Translations under genes and position numbers: made by a program
The notes under the pieces: generated by a model
Databases searched by the model: none
The model's input: only the letters and a program-made list of their open reading frames with translations
What the model was told of the DNA's origin: nothing
NCBI GenBank assembly: GCA_963676345.2
Contig: CAXXTS010000006.1
Location: 682,001 to 746,000, forward strand
Direction: 5' to 3'
DNA from: G963665925 sp963676345
Lineage (GTDB): Bacteria; Bacillota; Clostridia; Peptostreptococcales; Acidaminobacteraceae
DNA: 64,000 nucleotides
In this document: in pieces, positions 8,434 through 17,854 of the stretch
Position numbering within the stretch: the first letter of the stretch is position 1
Layout: each line of letters begins with the position of its first letter

Positions 8434-9678
8434 CTAAGATGGCTCTAATTGAATGAACCTGTTTAAAATGAAGAGGAAAATTCCAGCACATACAAACATG
8501 ATGCCAATGGAAAAGGTGTCGGCAAGCAGCCCCAGACCAGGTGCGAGAAGAACGACGTAAAGGGCTCTAATTTGACTCTCTACAGAGAGGACAGTTGCAC
8601 GTTGGGATTTATCCATATAGTCACTGGAAACGTCTACAAATACCGGTTTTCTTGAGTCTTTTAGAATATAGAGTATAAAGAAAATAAGCACCGATATAAG
8701 GATCATGTCATGTGATACCGCCAGACCGAGCAGAATTAAAAGTCCAGCAAACAGGCTAAAAGACAGACTAAATATCTTTTTGCTGGTATAGCGTTTTGTA
8801 ATCAGATGTACATTTTTAGATGCAAGAGAACTGAAAATATAAAAGACACCATAGCTGATTCCAAGCAGTATTTTAAGGCTGTCTTCAGCATGCATATTCA
8901 TGAGTGCATGTGCTCCCGATGCGAGCAGTAATGTTGAAAGTATGGGTTGAATGTAATCCTTTATGACCTTGAATGAACCGTCATAGGCAGCTGAACTAAC
9001 TAGGATTTTTCTGAGTGGGCGGTTGGCTTTTATCTGCTTTAGCTGATTGATGCTGGCAGCATAGAAGGCGGATAGAGACCGCTCTGTATCCTTTTTCTCG
9101 TCCAAATAGCTTGGATAACTTGCAATGAGCAGAAAGTCGAGTAAGTAAGGAACAATACAGACAATAAAGAGCCACCGCATTGCAGGTAGGTTAAAGACAA
9201 ATATTATGGACAAAAATGCAGAAAGTGATGAGCCAAGCAGTGAATAAGAGCGCGTTCTGCCATAGACAAAGCCTTTGTGCTCATACCATCCCTTATGTTC
9301 TAAGTAGGAGAGAATCATCGCTTTGTGTGTACCAGAACGAAAGGCTTCGCCCAGCCCAAAAAAGAGCATGCCGATAGCAACGACTGCGAAGCTATTGCTT
9401 ACAAAAAAGAAAATAAAGGAAACAATATAAAAGCCAAAGCACATTAGGAGTTCTTTTTTCTTTCCGTAGTGGTCAGCAATAATGCCGCTTGGCACTTCAA
9501 AAACATAGGTTATCACTTCACGCAAGGCATAGAGCAGACCAACCTGGAACAGGTTTATGCCCATGGCCAGTATGTAAATCAGCAAGTAGGGTTCAAAAAA
9601 TTTAAGGTTTTTAAAAAAGCCGTAAAAGCAGAATTTCCATATTTGTGGGTCTTTTTTTATTTCAGTGTATTGTGTCAT
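8434..9678 (-). CDS. Major facilitator superfamily transporter
   Basis: A 414-residue integral membrane protein with about 12 hydrophobic helices. The MFS-like loop after helix 2 is present (SGIIADHYGKKKELL). The region between helices 6 and 7 is charged and cytoplasmic. The start was placed at MTQYTEIK because AAGGAGG lies 5 bases upstream; nine extra upstream residues would overlap that site. It is a single gene, divergent from the chemosensory block. The substrate cannot be told from sequence. Confidence 0.85.
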   Translation of the reverse strand: MTQYTEIKKDPQIWKFCFYGFFKNLKFFEPYLLIYILAMGINLFQVGLLYALREVITYVFEVPSGIIADHYGKKKELLMCFGFYIVSFIFFFVSNSFAVVAIGMLFFGLGEAFRSGTHKAMILSYLEHKGWYEHKGFVYGRTRSYSLLGSSLSAFLSIIFVFNLPAMRWLFIVCIVPYLLDFLLIASYPSYLDEKKDTERSLSAFYAASINQLKQIKANRPLRKILVSSAAYDGSFKVIKDYIQPILSTLLLASGAHALMNMHAEDSLKILLGISYGVFYIFSSLASKNVHLITKRYTSKKIFSLSFSLFAGLLILLGLAVSHDMILISVLIFFILYILKDSRKPVFVDVSSDYMDKSQRATVLSVESQIRALYVVLLAPGLGLLADTFSIGIMFVCAGIFLFILNRFIQLEPS

Positions 9679-9858
9679 AACGACCTCCTTAGAGACATTA
9701 TACAAAAAAATAATCTGCTGGATAGAGAATCTTAGATGATATGTATTAAACTTAAGATTTTGGGTAAGTATAGTACAAAATATGTAAAAATTACTATCGA
9801 TATACCAATTGGGGCGTGCTTTTATATTTGGATAGTGCAGTTAGCCGGAGGGAAGTTG

Positions 9859-11046
9859 ATGAAAAAAATATTATTTGTAGACGATGAAAAACAAATTTTG
9901 AGAGCTTTAAAACGCCTGTTTATAAACAGTAAGTACGATGTCTATTTTTCTGACAATGCTGAAGATGCCTTAGAGATACTGGATGACAATATAATTGATC
10001 TTCTAATTACAGACATACGCATGCCTGAGGTGGATGGCATTGAACTGCTTAAGCGTGTTAAGAAGAAGTCACCGCTTACACTGCGTGTTGCACTTAGCGG
10101 GTATACGGACAATAAAAAAATTTATAGCGCACTTGAAGACAATTTAGTGAAACACTACATATTTAAACCGTGGGACAACAAGGAATTGCTCACTACCATC
10201 GATAGACTCTTTGAACTTGAAGATACATTAAGAGACAAGCATCTACTCAATTTGATTAATAACTTAGACGAATTGCCAACGGTTCCCGATCTATACGCTG
10301 AGTTGTGTCGTATGGTCGAGGAGAATGCAGATATTGAAGCCATTGCCAAAAAACTGGAGGAAGACCCTTCAATCGCAAGTAAACTGCTGCGGGTTGCAAA
10401 TTCAGCATTTTATGGTGCCAAGACGGGCTCTATTGCTCAGTCTATCATGTACATAGGTCTTATCAATGTGAAAAATATTGTTTTGACCAACGGCATATTT
10501 ACAAGTATGGGCATTGACAGAGATTTGCAAAGGGCTCTCTGGAACCATGCCAGTTTAACCAATAAACTGATGAATGCCATTTATCAGAAATGTTTGTTCA
10601 AAAAAATTCCCAATACATTTGCATCAGCCGGACTACTACATGATATTGGCCGTGTGATTGTGTACAGATATTTTATGGAAGATTTCAAAATAGTCCTCAC
10701 AGAGCTAGAAGAGAACCCAGACCGGAATATCACGGATATTGAGACGAATATCATGGGCGTAGATCATCAGCGTGTGGGTGGATATCTATTAAATTGGTGG
10801 GAAATTCCGATTCCGATTGTTGAAGCTGCGGTTTATCATCACGATCCTTTAAATGAAGCTGTTATGAACCGGGAACTCGTTTGTGTTGTACATATTGCCA
10901 ACTACTATGCTTGGAAACTGCTTGAGGATAAAACTTCATGTCAGGTTTTTGAGCCAGGTGTATATGATTACTTAGGTATTCGGGAGGAAAATGTACTTAA
11001 AATTATTGACGAACTGAGACAGGAGATTCTTGAAAATCCAATGTAG
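9859..11046 (+). CDS. Response regulator with HDOD output domain
   Basis: A 395-residue two-domain protein. The receiver (residues 1-115) has the acidic pair D8-D9, phospho-acceptor D52 in LITDIRMPEVDG and the lysine in FKPW. An HDOD domain follows (about 135-330; LLRVANSAFYG, GLLHDIGRVIV, VDHQRVGGYL), a fold related to HD phosphodiesterases that often serves as a signalling scaffold. A GGAGGG site precedes the ATG at 9859; the frame is open 41 codons further up, but without a ribosome site. It is the first gene of the chemosensory block, with the next gene 21 bases on. Confidence 0.9.
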   Translation: MKKILFVDDEKQILRALKRLFINSKYDVYFSDNAEDALEILDDNIIDLLITDIRMPEVDGIELLKRVKKKSPLTLRVALSGYTDNKKIYSALEDNLVKHYIFKPWDNKELLTTIDRLFELEDTLRDKHLLNLINNLDELPTVPDLYAELCRMVEENADIEAIAKKLEEDPSIASKLLRVANSAFYGAKTGSIAQSIMYIGLINVKNIVLTNGIFTSMGIDRDLQRALWNHASLTNKLMNAIYQKCLFKKIPNTFASAGLLHDIGRVIVYRYFMEDFKIVLTELEENPDRNITDIETNIMGVDHQRVGGYLLNWWEIPIPIVEAAVYHHDPLNEAVMNRELVCVVHIANYYAWKLLEDKTSCQVFEPGVYDYLGIREENVLKIIDELRQEILENPM

Positions 11047-11067
11047 AAGGATTTAAATGGAGGCGCT

Positions 11068-12207
11068 ATGAGTTTAACACTTGGAGACATTGACATTTTA
11101 ACACTTGGATATAGCAATAATACCGTTCTGTTTGTAGATGATGAAGAGAACATTTTGATGTCTTTAAAAAGAGGTCTCAGAAAAGAGGGCTATAAGAAGC
11201 TTTTTGCGGTAAGTGGCCATGAGGCACTTGAATTATTTGAAGAGAATGAAATCAGTGTCATTGTTTCAGATATGCGTATGCCAGGTATGACAGGGTTAGA
11301 GCTTTTAAAAGAAGTCAAAGACAAGTACCCAGAGACAGTGCGTATTGTACTTTCGGCTTACACACAACTGCCGCAGGTACTTGCTTCAATAAACCAGGCA
11401 GATATATTTAAGTTTATTACAAAACCATGGGACCTTGAAAATGGACTTAAAAAGATCATTCGAGAGGGTCTTGACTATTATAATTTGAACTATGAAAACA
11501 AGATGCTCAAGTCGTCTATGGCTGAGCGTACGGGTGCTGTCAGCGAAGGTGCACTTAGTGAAAAACAGCGTAAACGGGTCCAAAAGGACTTTGAACTCGT
11601 TGTAGAACTGGCTGATAAAATGAATGCTTATATATTCGAAGCCACACAAGAACAGATGCTTAAAAAGAATGATTTGCTTGAAATTAAAGACGGTGTACAT
11701 AATTTAGGGAAAGTATACAAGGCACTTTCAGTTTTTTTTCCTATAGAGACTACGTCTCTCTCTATGGATGAGTTTGCCCAGCATTTAAGCCAACTGGCAT
11801 ACACAATCTACTATGGGGATTATAACTTTGATCCTGAGTCCGATCAACAGAATTTATACTTTAGGGGCATAGATAAAATGTCTGGATTTTACTCGGGACC
11901 ATTTGCGTTGATACGCTTTGTATTCAAGCAAATCTTCGAGTACATTTTTGAGAAACATCCTGAAAATATGTTTAATGTTGTAATGCGGTCTGCGAGCAAT
12001 GAAGGTTTTGGAGATGCTGACACAACACGCGTGGTTATTTTAGTTGAAGAGTCAGAACCATTTCATCTGGAAGATAGCTTCAAACAGCGCAGTGTGATTT
12101 ATATGCTCAACAATTTACTTGGACTTTTTATGGGTGGCGTAAAATTGGCGCGTCATGGTGAGAGGGTTGTAGTTATTGTGGAGTTTGTTTTAAAGGGTAA
12201 GGCATAA
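11068..12207 (+). CDS. Receiver protein with a kinase-like but degenerate C-terminal half
   Basis: A 379-residue protein. An N-terminal receiver (about 17-135) has phospho-acceptor D68 in IVSDMRMPGMTG and the conserved FITKPW. The remaining 230 residues resemble a histidine-kinase dimerisation and ATPase core in layout (a helical segment, then a stretch like the N-box around GPFALIRFVFKQIFEYIFE and a last segment LLGLFMGGVKLARHGERVVV), but I see no phospho-histidine, N-box Asn or G-rich ATP lid. Either a pseudokinase-type partner or a domain I do not know. GGAGG lies upstream of the ATG. It sits 21 bases after the REC-HDOD gene and 19 before a kinase, so it is probably co-transcribed. Confidence 0.75.
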   Translation: MSLTLGDIDILTLGYSNNTVLFVDDEENILMSLKRGLRKEGYKKLFAVSGHEALELFEENEISVIVSDMRMPGMTGLELLKEVKDKYPETVRIVLSAYTQLPQVLASINQADIFKFITKPWDLENGLKKIIREGLDYYNLNYENKMLKSSMAERTGAVSEGALSEKQRKRVQKDFELVVELADKMNAYIFEATQEQMLKKNDLLEIKDGVHNLGKVYKALSVFFPIETTSLSMDEFAQHLSQLAYTIYYGDYNFDPESDQQNLYFRGIDKMSGFYSGPFALIRFVFKQIFEYIFEKHPENMFNVVMRSASNEGFGDADTTRVVILVEESEPFHLEDSFKQRSVIYMLNNLLGLFMGGVKLARHGERVVVIVEFVLKGKA

Positions 12208-12226
12208 ATCCGGGAGGAGGTCAGTT

Positions 12227-13453
12227 ATGCAAATGACACAGACATTTATAGAGTTTATATCCATCCCTGCTTTTGTATGTGATGGTGAGGGCATTCTCTT
12301 GGTGAACGAAGCTTTTAGCCGTTTGGTAGGGAGACAAGTGGATCTGTATACTGCCTGTCAATCTCTATTTAAGCCTGCACATAAAAAAAGGCTTAAAGAG
12401 GCGGTTACAGCTGTAATAGAAGGGTCTGATGAAATTGTACTTGAAGACTTGGAGTTGGCACGCTCAGCCTATATAAGCCATATTAGGGCCATTATTAAAG
12501 CGGATTTAATGTTAAATGAGCGCCGCGCTCTTGTTATTTTAAACAGTTCGGAGTTTTCTTTGGCACTGGGTCAGAGTCATAAGACTAAGGAAAACTTAAT
12601 CAATCAGGAGAAGCTTGCCGGTATTGGGAGCTTGGCCGCCGGTGTTGCACATGAAATTTTTAATCCGCTAGGATATATAAAGAGCAATATTGACATGCTC
12701 ACAGAGTATTTTAATGACTTGCTGAAAGTCTTAGAGGGCTACCGTAAGGCAATAAATGAAGAGTGTGACAAACAGACCATTGAAATGCTTGAAAAGTTAG
12801 GTGAAAAGCATGAACTGGACTTTATTTTAAATGATATTGCAGGTCTTTTTGAAGATGTCGATGAGGGCGTTCAGCGTGTTCTTGGCATTGTAAGCGGTCT
12901 GAAGCGGTTTGCCCATGAGAGTGATGAAATTATTGAGTATGACATGAACGAAGGCATTAAAAGCACGCTTACCTTATCAAAAAATGAGTTCAAGTATGAT
13001 GCAAAACTTGAAGTAAGTTATGGAGAGATTCCAACTACATATGCCTACGGCAGTAAAATAAACCAGGTTATTCTTGGCATGATTGTCAATGCAGTGTATG
13101 CCATTAAAAAGAAGTATGAAGGAAGACTTGGGAATTTGAGCATTAAGACCTTTGAAGAAGACGGACACGTGTGCTGTAGCATATGCGATGATGGTGTTGG
13201 TATTTCAGAAGAAGATAAAAAGAAAATATTTGATCCCTTTTACACGACAAAACCGGAAGGTGTAGGAACAGGCCTGGGGCTGAGCATAGCCAGAGATATT
13301 ATTGTAGGCCAGCATCAGGGGAAACTGGAAGTAGAGTCTACCGTGGGTGAAGGTGCCTGCTTTACCATACGCATACCGATCTCAACAGAGATAATAGAAA
13401 CACTGTCTGATCGAGAAGATTTTATACAAATACTGCGGTCCCAATACAAATAA
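12227..13453 (+). CDS. Soluble PAS-type sensor histidine kinase
   Basis: A 408-residue cytoplasmic kinase with no membrane helix. A PAS-like N-terminus (residues 5-110) is followed by the phospho-acceptor helix with H142 in LAAGVAHEIFNPLG; a Phe replaces the usual Asn after HEI. An ATPase domain follows (IVNAVYAIKKK as N-box, CDDGVGI, GTGLGLSIARDII). GGGAGGAGG lies 7 bases before the ATG. Likely partners are the receivers encoded on either side. It belongs to the same kinase subfamily as the next gene. Confidence 0.9.
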   Translation: MQMTQTFIEFISIPAFVCDGEGILLVNEAFSRLVGRQVDLYTACQSLFKPAHKKRLKEAVTAVIEGSDEIVLEDLELARSAYISHIRAIIKADLMLNERRALVILNSSEFSLALGQSHKTKENLINQEKLAGIGSLAAGVAHEIFNPLGYIKSNIDMLTEYFNDLLKVLEGYRKAINEECDKQTIEMLEKLGEKHELDFILNDIAGLFEDVDEGVQRVLGIVSGLKRFAHESDEIIEYDMNEGIKSTLTLSKNEFKYDAKLEVSYGEIPTTYAYGSKINQVILGMIVNAVYAIKKKYEGRLGNLSIKTFEEDGHVCCSICDDGVGISEEDKKKIFDPFYTTKPEGVGTGLGLSIARDIIVGQHQGKLEVESTVGEGACFTIRIPISTEIIETLSDREDFIQILRSQYK

Positions 13454-13465
13454 TGGGGTGATACT

Positions 13466-14743
13466 TTGAAACTGCTCATCATTGATGATTCAAGAATGAT
13501 ACAGCTTGTAGCTAAAAAAATGATAATAGAGAATCAAATTGATATAGAAATTTTCAGTGCCTTCTCTGGCGAAGAGGCGCTTGAAAAATTCAATCTGCGA
13601 GAGTTCGATATCATCATACTTGACATTATTATGCCAGGTATGTCTGGCGTTGAGGTTCTTAAAAATATAAATGACTGGGCCTATACAGAGGGTGTCAAAG
13701 TAATTATGCTGACGTCTGTTTCTGACAAGGCGCTTATAAAAGACTGTTTTCAGATGGGGGCTTTTGATTACATCACAAAGCCAATCGAAGAGGACGAGTT
13801 CGTTGCGCGTATTCAAAATGCAGTGCATCAGCGTCAGCTTGAACGCAAACTCTCTGCATCTGTTGCCAAAATGAAAGAGCAAAATGAAGCGCTCAGAAAA
13901 ACTCAGCTTCAGCTGGTTCAAAAGGAACAAATGGCTTCAATGGGGCATTTGGCAGCAGGTGTTGCTCATGAAATCAACAATCCTCTTGGGTTTGTGATCA
14001 GTAATTTTGATGTGATAAAGGACTATATAAAACGTTTTGAGACCTATATCGACTATTTAGAAGCTAAGTCAAACGATACAGAAGATGAACCTGAGGACTT
14101 ATATAGCAAGTTCAGTATAGAAGCATTTGAAAAGGATCTTGAATTTATTCGGGATGATTTGATAGAGCTATACAAAGATATGGATGAAGGCCTTGACCGG
14201 GTCAAACGTATCGTTGAAGGACTTCGATCATTTTCGCGCGTCGATCAACTGGAAGAGTATGAAGCTTATAGTCTTAATGAGGGGATTGAAACCCTCATGG
14301 TACTGACAAAGAACGAGATTGATGGATACGCAGTTCTGGAACTGGATTTGCAAAAGCCCTTGCCCAAGGTTCGGGCCATTGGATATCAAATAAACCAGAC
14401 GCTGCTAAACTTATTTATGAATGCACTTGACTCTATAAAAGAGAAAATGGACAAAGAGACACACGCGGGTGTGCTCAGAGTCAAGACGTTTCAAACTGAG
14501 GACTTTGTCGGATGTACAATATGGGACAATGGCATGGGGATTGCGCCAAGCAAGCTCAATGATATTTTCAAGCCGTTTTATTCACAGAGTAAGGCGAAAT
14601 CCGGTATCGGACTGGGGCTGAGTATTTCTTATGACATTATAGTCAACCGACATGATGGAAGACTTGAAGTCCAATCGGAAGCAGGCGAATTTGCAGCGTT
14701 CACCATGATGATACCAATTGCGCAATCAAAAGATGGTGTATAG
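13466..14743 (+). CDS. Hybrid receiver-histidine kinase (REC at the N-terminus)
   Basis: A 425-residue soluble protein: receiver 1-120 (D53 in IILDIIMPGMSG, ITKP), coiled coil 125-155, kinase core with H168 in HLAAGVAHEINNPLG, and ATPase with N-box LFMNALDSIKEK and GIGLGLSISYDII. The start is TTG at 13466, twelve bases after the previous stop, with a weak GGGGTG ribosome site; no better ATG lies in frame before the receiver core. Receiver-first kinases usually respond to another kinase, so it may act below the neighbouring PAS kinase (inference). Confidence 0.9.
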   Translation: MKLLIIDDSRMIQLVAKKMIIENQIDIEIFSAFSGEEALEKFNLREFDIIILDIIMPGMSGVEVLKNINDWAYTEGVKVIMLTSVSDKALIKDCFQMGAFDYITKPIEEDEFVARIQNAVHQRQLERKLSASVAKMKEQNEALRKTQLQLVQKEQMASMGHLAAGVAHEINNPLGFVISNFDVIKDYIKRFETYIDYLEAKSNDTEDEPEDLYSKFSIEAFEKDLEFIRDDLIELYKDMDEGLDRVKRIVEGLRSFSRVDQLEEYEAYSLNEGIETLMVLTKNEIDGYAVLELDLQKPLPKVRAIGYQINQTLLNLFMNALDSIKEKMDKETHAGVLRVKTFQTEDFVGCTIWDNGMGIAPSKLNDIFKPFYSQSKAKSGIGLGLSISYDIIVNRHDGRLEVQSEAGEFAAFTMMIPIAQSKDGV

Positions 14744-14810
14744 GTAATTTTGTGTATATGAGGCTTATTAGGGTATAGGGTTTACAGACTAAATTGGCTA
14801 GGTGATGAAA

Positions 14811-15164
14811 ATGAAACGAATTTTAGTAGTAGATGATTCGGAGTTTATGAGAAGTAAAATTAAGCTGATTCTCGAGAAAGAATCTTGCGATGTTTTCGAA
14901 GCCGAAGATGGCTATGATGCAATCAAAATGTATAAAGACATTCAACCTGATATTGTGACAATGGATATCAATATGCCGGGAAAATCAGGCCTGGAAACAA
15001 TCAAAGAAATATTGATCCTTGATGCGGATGCAAAAATTGTGGTAATAACCTCCATGGGGGCAGAACGCATGATTCGAGATTCGATTCAATATGGTGCATC
15101 GAATTTCATTATGAAGCCTTTTGACGATGAACAGATTATTGAGGTTATAAAAAAACTGGTATAA
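14811..15164 (+). CDS. cheY: CheY-type single-domain response regulator
   Basis: A 117-residue receiver with D8/D9, phospho-acceptor D52 in VTMDINMPGKSG, the Ser/Thr in VVITS and K in IMKPF. No output domain, as expected of a CheY that binds the flagellar switch or another effector. The start was set at the ATG at 14811 because AGGTGA lies 6 bases upstream; GTG and ATG codons 6-9 bases earlier overlap it. It lies 24 bases before cheA. A related CheY-like gene is present at 57467. Confidence 0.9.
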   Translation: MKRILVVDDSEFMRSKIKLILEKESCDVFEAEDGYDAIKMYKDIQPDIVTMDINMPGKSGLETIKEILILDADAKIVVITSMGAERMIRDSIQYGASNFIMKPFDDEQIIEVIKKLV

Positions 15165-15188
15165 ACAGTGTGATTTCGATGAGGTGAG

Positions 15189-17363
15189 ATGATGACAGAT
15201 ACACCTAAACTTGAGCCGATGCTCGAAATGTATATTTGTGAGACCAATCAGCTGATAGACAGGCTCGAACAGCTGATTATGGAAAGTGAGTTGTCGGGGG
15301 ATCTTTCAAAAGACATGGAAGAGATTTTTCGGATTATGCATACCATAAAAGGCAATTCCATGATGATGATGTTTGAAGGTATAGCAGAACTTGCACATAT
15401 TATGGAAGACGTTTTTGACCTACTTAGGAAATCAGACAACTTGCAACCCGACTACGAAAAAATTACAGATTTAGTTTTAGATGAAATTGACTATATTAAA
15501 TCAAGTACACATGAGCTTGAAGCAGGTGGCAGTCCGCTGGAAAAGCCTGAAGATCTCATCAAAGAAATCAAGGAATACTTGGATTCTCTGACCTTTATGA
15601 ATACAGATGAAGCTAAAAATATACTAGAAGATAAAGACGAATCGCAGAATGATAAGCAGAAATATTACATAGCCCCAGCTAAGGGAGAAGAGAAAACGAC
15701 AAGTAAGCCGACAGAATCTGATCGTGCCTATGAAGTCGTTTTTCGTTTTTCTGAAGGCTGTGAAATGGAGAACATCAGAGCATTTTCAGCAGTTCATGGA
15801 CTCAAGGAACTGGCGCATGAAATACTCCATCTGCCAGCGGATATTGTAGAAGATGACAGGGCCGCTGAACGGATTAAAGAAAATGGCTTTCAAGTTCTTC
15901 TTCGTACAGTGTCAGAAGATGCTGTTATACGGTCGTATTTTGACACAGTAGCTTTCATTGAAGACCTTCGTATTAAAGAGCTCACCCAACAAGAGTACAA
16001 TACGACACTTGGAAAATACATTGGTGTCGATATTCCGGATTTACCATACGAACCCGAGCCAGAAGAAATGGTTCAAAAACAAGTATCCGAACCCGATTTA
16101 GAGTCTGAAGACTTTGATGTACCGGCTCAAACAGCTGATGCTGTTAAAACGAATGCTAAAGCCGATCGTAAAAAGACTTCGCGTGCAACTGAGTCGATTT
16201 CACACACACAAAGTCATATTAATGTCGGGATTTCAAAAGTCGACAAGTTAATGGATTTGGTTGGAGAACTAGTCGTTTCCGAGTCAATGGTAACACGTAA
16301 TCCAGACCTTCAGGAGGTTCATCTTGAAAACTTCGATAAGGCAGTAAGACAGCATAGAATCATTATTAATGAGCTACAAGATATTGTCATGTCTATACGG
16401 ATGATGCCTTTATCTGTGACCTTCCAAAAAATGAATCGACTTGTTCGCGATATGAAGAAAAAAGTAGGGAAAGATATTGAGTTTGAAATACGCGGTCAAG
16501 AAACAGAAGTGGATAAAAATGTAATTGAGCAGATTGGTGATCCATTGATGCATCTGATTCGAAATTCAATTGATCATGGCATAGAAAGTAACCAAGACCG
16601 CAAGAAATATGGCAAAAAAGAAAAAGCAACCATTATTCTTGAAGCCAAGCACTCTGGCGGAGAGGTTTGGATTACCGTCAAAGATGATGGACAGGGCATT
16701 GATACTGAACGTATTTTGGAAAAAGCAGAGTCTAGGGGCTTGCTTATGAAAGCACGTGAGGAGTATTCGGATCGTGAAATTTATAATTTCCTCTTCCATT
16801 CTGGCTTTTCAACCAAAGAACAAGTAACAGAGTTTTCAGGCCGAGGTGTGGGTTTAGATGTGGTAGCCAAAAATGTAGAAGCGCTTGGTGGAACCATCAT
16901 GGTTGACAGCACAGTAGGCAAGGGGACAGAGTTTGCAATACGCATACCACTGACACTGGCAATTATTGACGGTATGATGATGTCAGTGGACAAGTCCATC
17001 TTTGTCTTGCCGATTACAGCAATCAAAGAGTCATTTAGCGCTAAGGATCATGATGTCATTGTCGATCCTGACGGACATGAAATGTGTATGATACGAGGGG
17101 CTTGTTATCCAATATTAAGGCTGCATAACCGGTTTGAATTAAAGACCAACTGTACAGACATCAATGATGGGATACTCATCATGACGGAATACGACGGAGG
17201 TGTAACGCTTCTGTTTGCAGATGCAATTTTAGGTGAACAACAGGTCGTTGTAAAAAGTCTTTCGAGTTTTCTGCAAAAAGTGGAAGGGATATCAGGGTGT
17301 GCACTGCTTGGGGACGGACAAATCAGTTTGATTTTAGACCCAGCAGGCCTTGTGAAAGCATAG
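15189..17363 (+). CDS. cheA: Chemotaxis histidine kinase CheA
   Basis: A 724-residue signalling kinase that phosphorylates CheY and CheB in receptor arrays. Domains in order: P1 histidine phosphotransfer (about 5-105, phospho-site H51 in MHTIKGNS), a P2-like region (about 175-265), an acidic linker, P3 dimerisation (345-405, KVDKLMDLVGELVV), P4 ATPase (about 410-585, N-box HLIRNSIDHGIE, DDGQGID, GRGVGLDVV) and P5 CheW-like domain (590-720). Length is normal for the family. GAGGTGAG lies just before tandem ATGs at 15189 and 15192. cheW follows after 10 bases. Confidence 0.97.
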   Translation: MMTDTPKLEPMLEMYICETNQLIDRLEQLIMESELSGDLSKDMEEIFRIMHTIKGNSMMMMFEGIAELAHIMEDVFDLLRKSDNLQPDYEKITDLVLDEIDYIKSSTHELEAGGSPLEKPEDLIKEIKEYLDSLTFMNTDEAKNILEDKDESQNDKQKYYIAPAKGEEKTTSKPTESDRAYEVVFRFSEGCEMENIRAFSAVHGLKELAHEILHLPADIVEDDRAAERIKENGFQVLLRTVSEDAVIRSYFDTVAFIEDLRIKELTQQEYNTTLGKYIGVDIPDLPYEPEPEEMVQKQVSEPDLESEDFDVPAQTADAVKTNAKADRKKTSRATESISHTQSHINVGISKVDKLMDLVGELVVSESMVTRNPDLQEVHLENFDKAVRQHRIIINELQDIVMSIRMMPLSVTFQKMNRLVRDMKKKVGKDIEFEIRGQETEVDKNVIEQIGDPLMHLIRNSIDHGIESNQDRKKYGKKEKATIILEAKHSGGEVWITVKDDGQGIDTERILEKAESRGLLMKAREEYSDREIYNFLFHSGFSTKEQVTEFSGRGVGLDVVAKNVEALGGTIMVDSTVGKGTEFAIRIPLTLAIIDGMMMSVDKSIFVLPITAIKESFSAKDHDVIVDPDGHEMCMIRGACYPILRLHNRFELKTNCTDINDGILIMTEYDGGVTLLFADAILGEQQVVVKSLSSFLQKVEGISGCALLGDGQISLILDPAGLVKA

Positions 17364-17373
17364 AGGTGAAATA

Positions 17374-17844
17374 ATGGCAGAAGCTATAGAAACACAAAAG
17401 GGAAAATATTTGACATTTGAAATTGAAAATGATGCATATGGTCTTGAAATCAAGCATGTTGATGACATCATCGGCATTCAGGATATAACCCATGTACCAC
17501 TTCAGCCGGAGTGTGTTCAGGGAGTCATTAACTTGCGTGGAAAGATTGTGCCAACAATGGATGTACGGCTTCGCTTTGGAAAACCCATTAGGGAATACGA
17601 TGACCGCACATGTATCGTGGTCTTAGATATGAATGGAACCCCAGTTGGAATTGTCGTTGACCGTGTGCTTGAAGTCACACAAATTGATAAGGCATATATT
17701 TCTAATCCGCCTGTGTATGAGAATGAAAAAGAGGATAAATTCATTTCAGGAATTGCAAAGTTTGCTGAAAAACCAGTCATTCTTCTGGACTGCGTGAAGC
17801 TGCTGAGTCATTCGAGTTCAGAGTTTTCCGCGACACCTGAGTAG
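17374..17844 (+). CDS. cheW: Chemotaxis coupling protein CheW
   Basis: A 156-residue adaptor that links receptors to CheA. It is a single CheW domain with the typical VDDIIGIQDITHVP, GVINLRGKIVPTMDVRLRFG and VVDRVLEV segments. An AGAGGTGA site lies 5 bases upstream of the ATG. It sits between cheA and a receptor gene with gaps of about 10 bases on each side, so is clearly in the same transcript. Confidence 0.96.
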   Translation: MAEAIETQKGKYLTFEIENDAYGLEIKHVDDIIGIQDITHVPLQPECVQGVINLRGKIVPTMDVRLRFGKPIREYDDRTCIVVLDMNGTPVGIVVDRVLEVTQIDKAYISNPPVYENEKEDKFISGIAKFAEKPVILLDCVKLLSHSSSEFSATPE

Positions 17845-17854
17845 GAGTGTGTGT

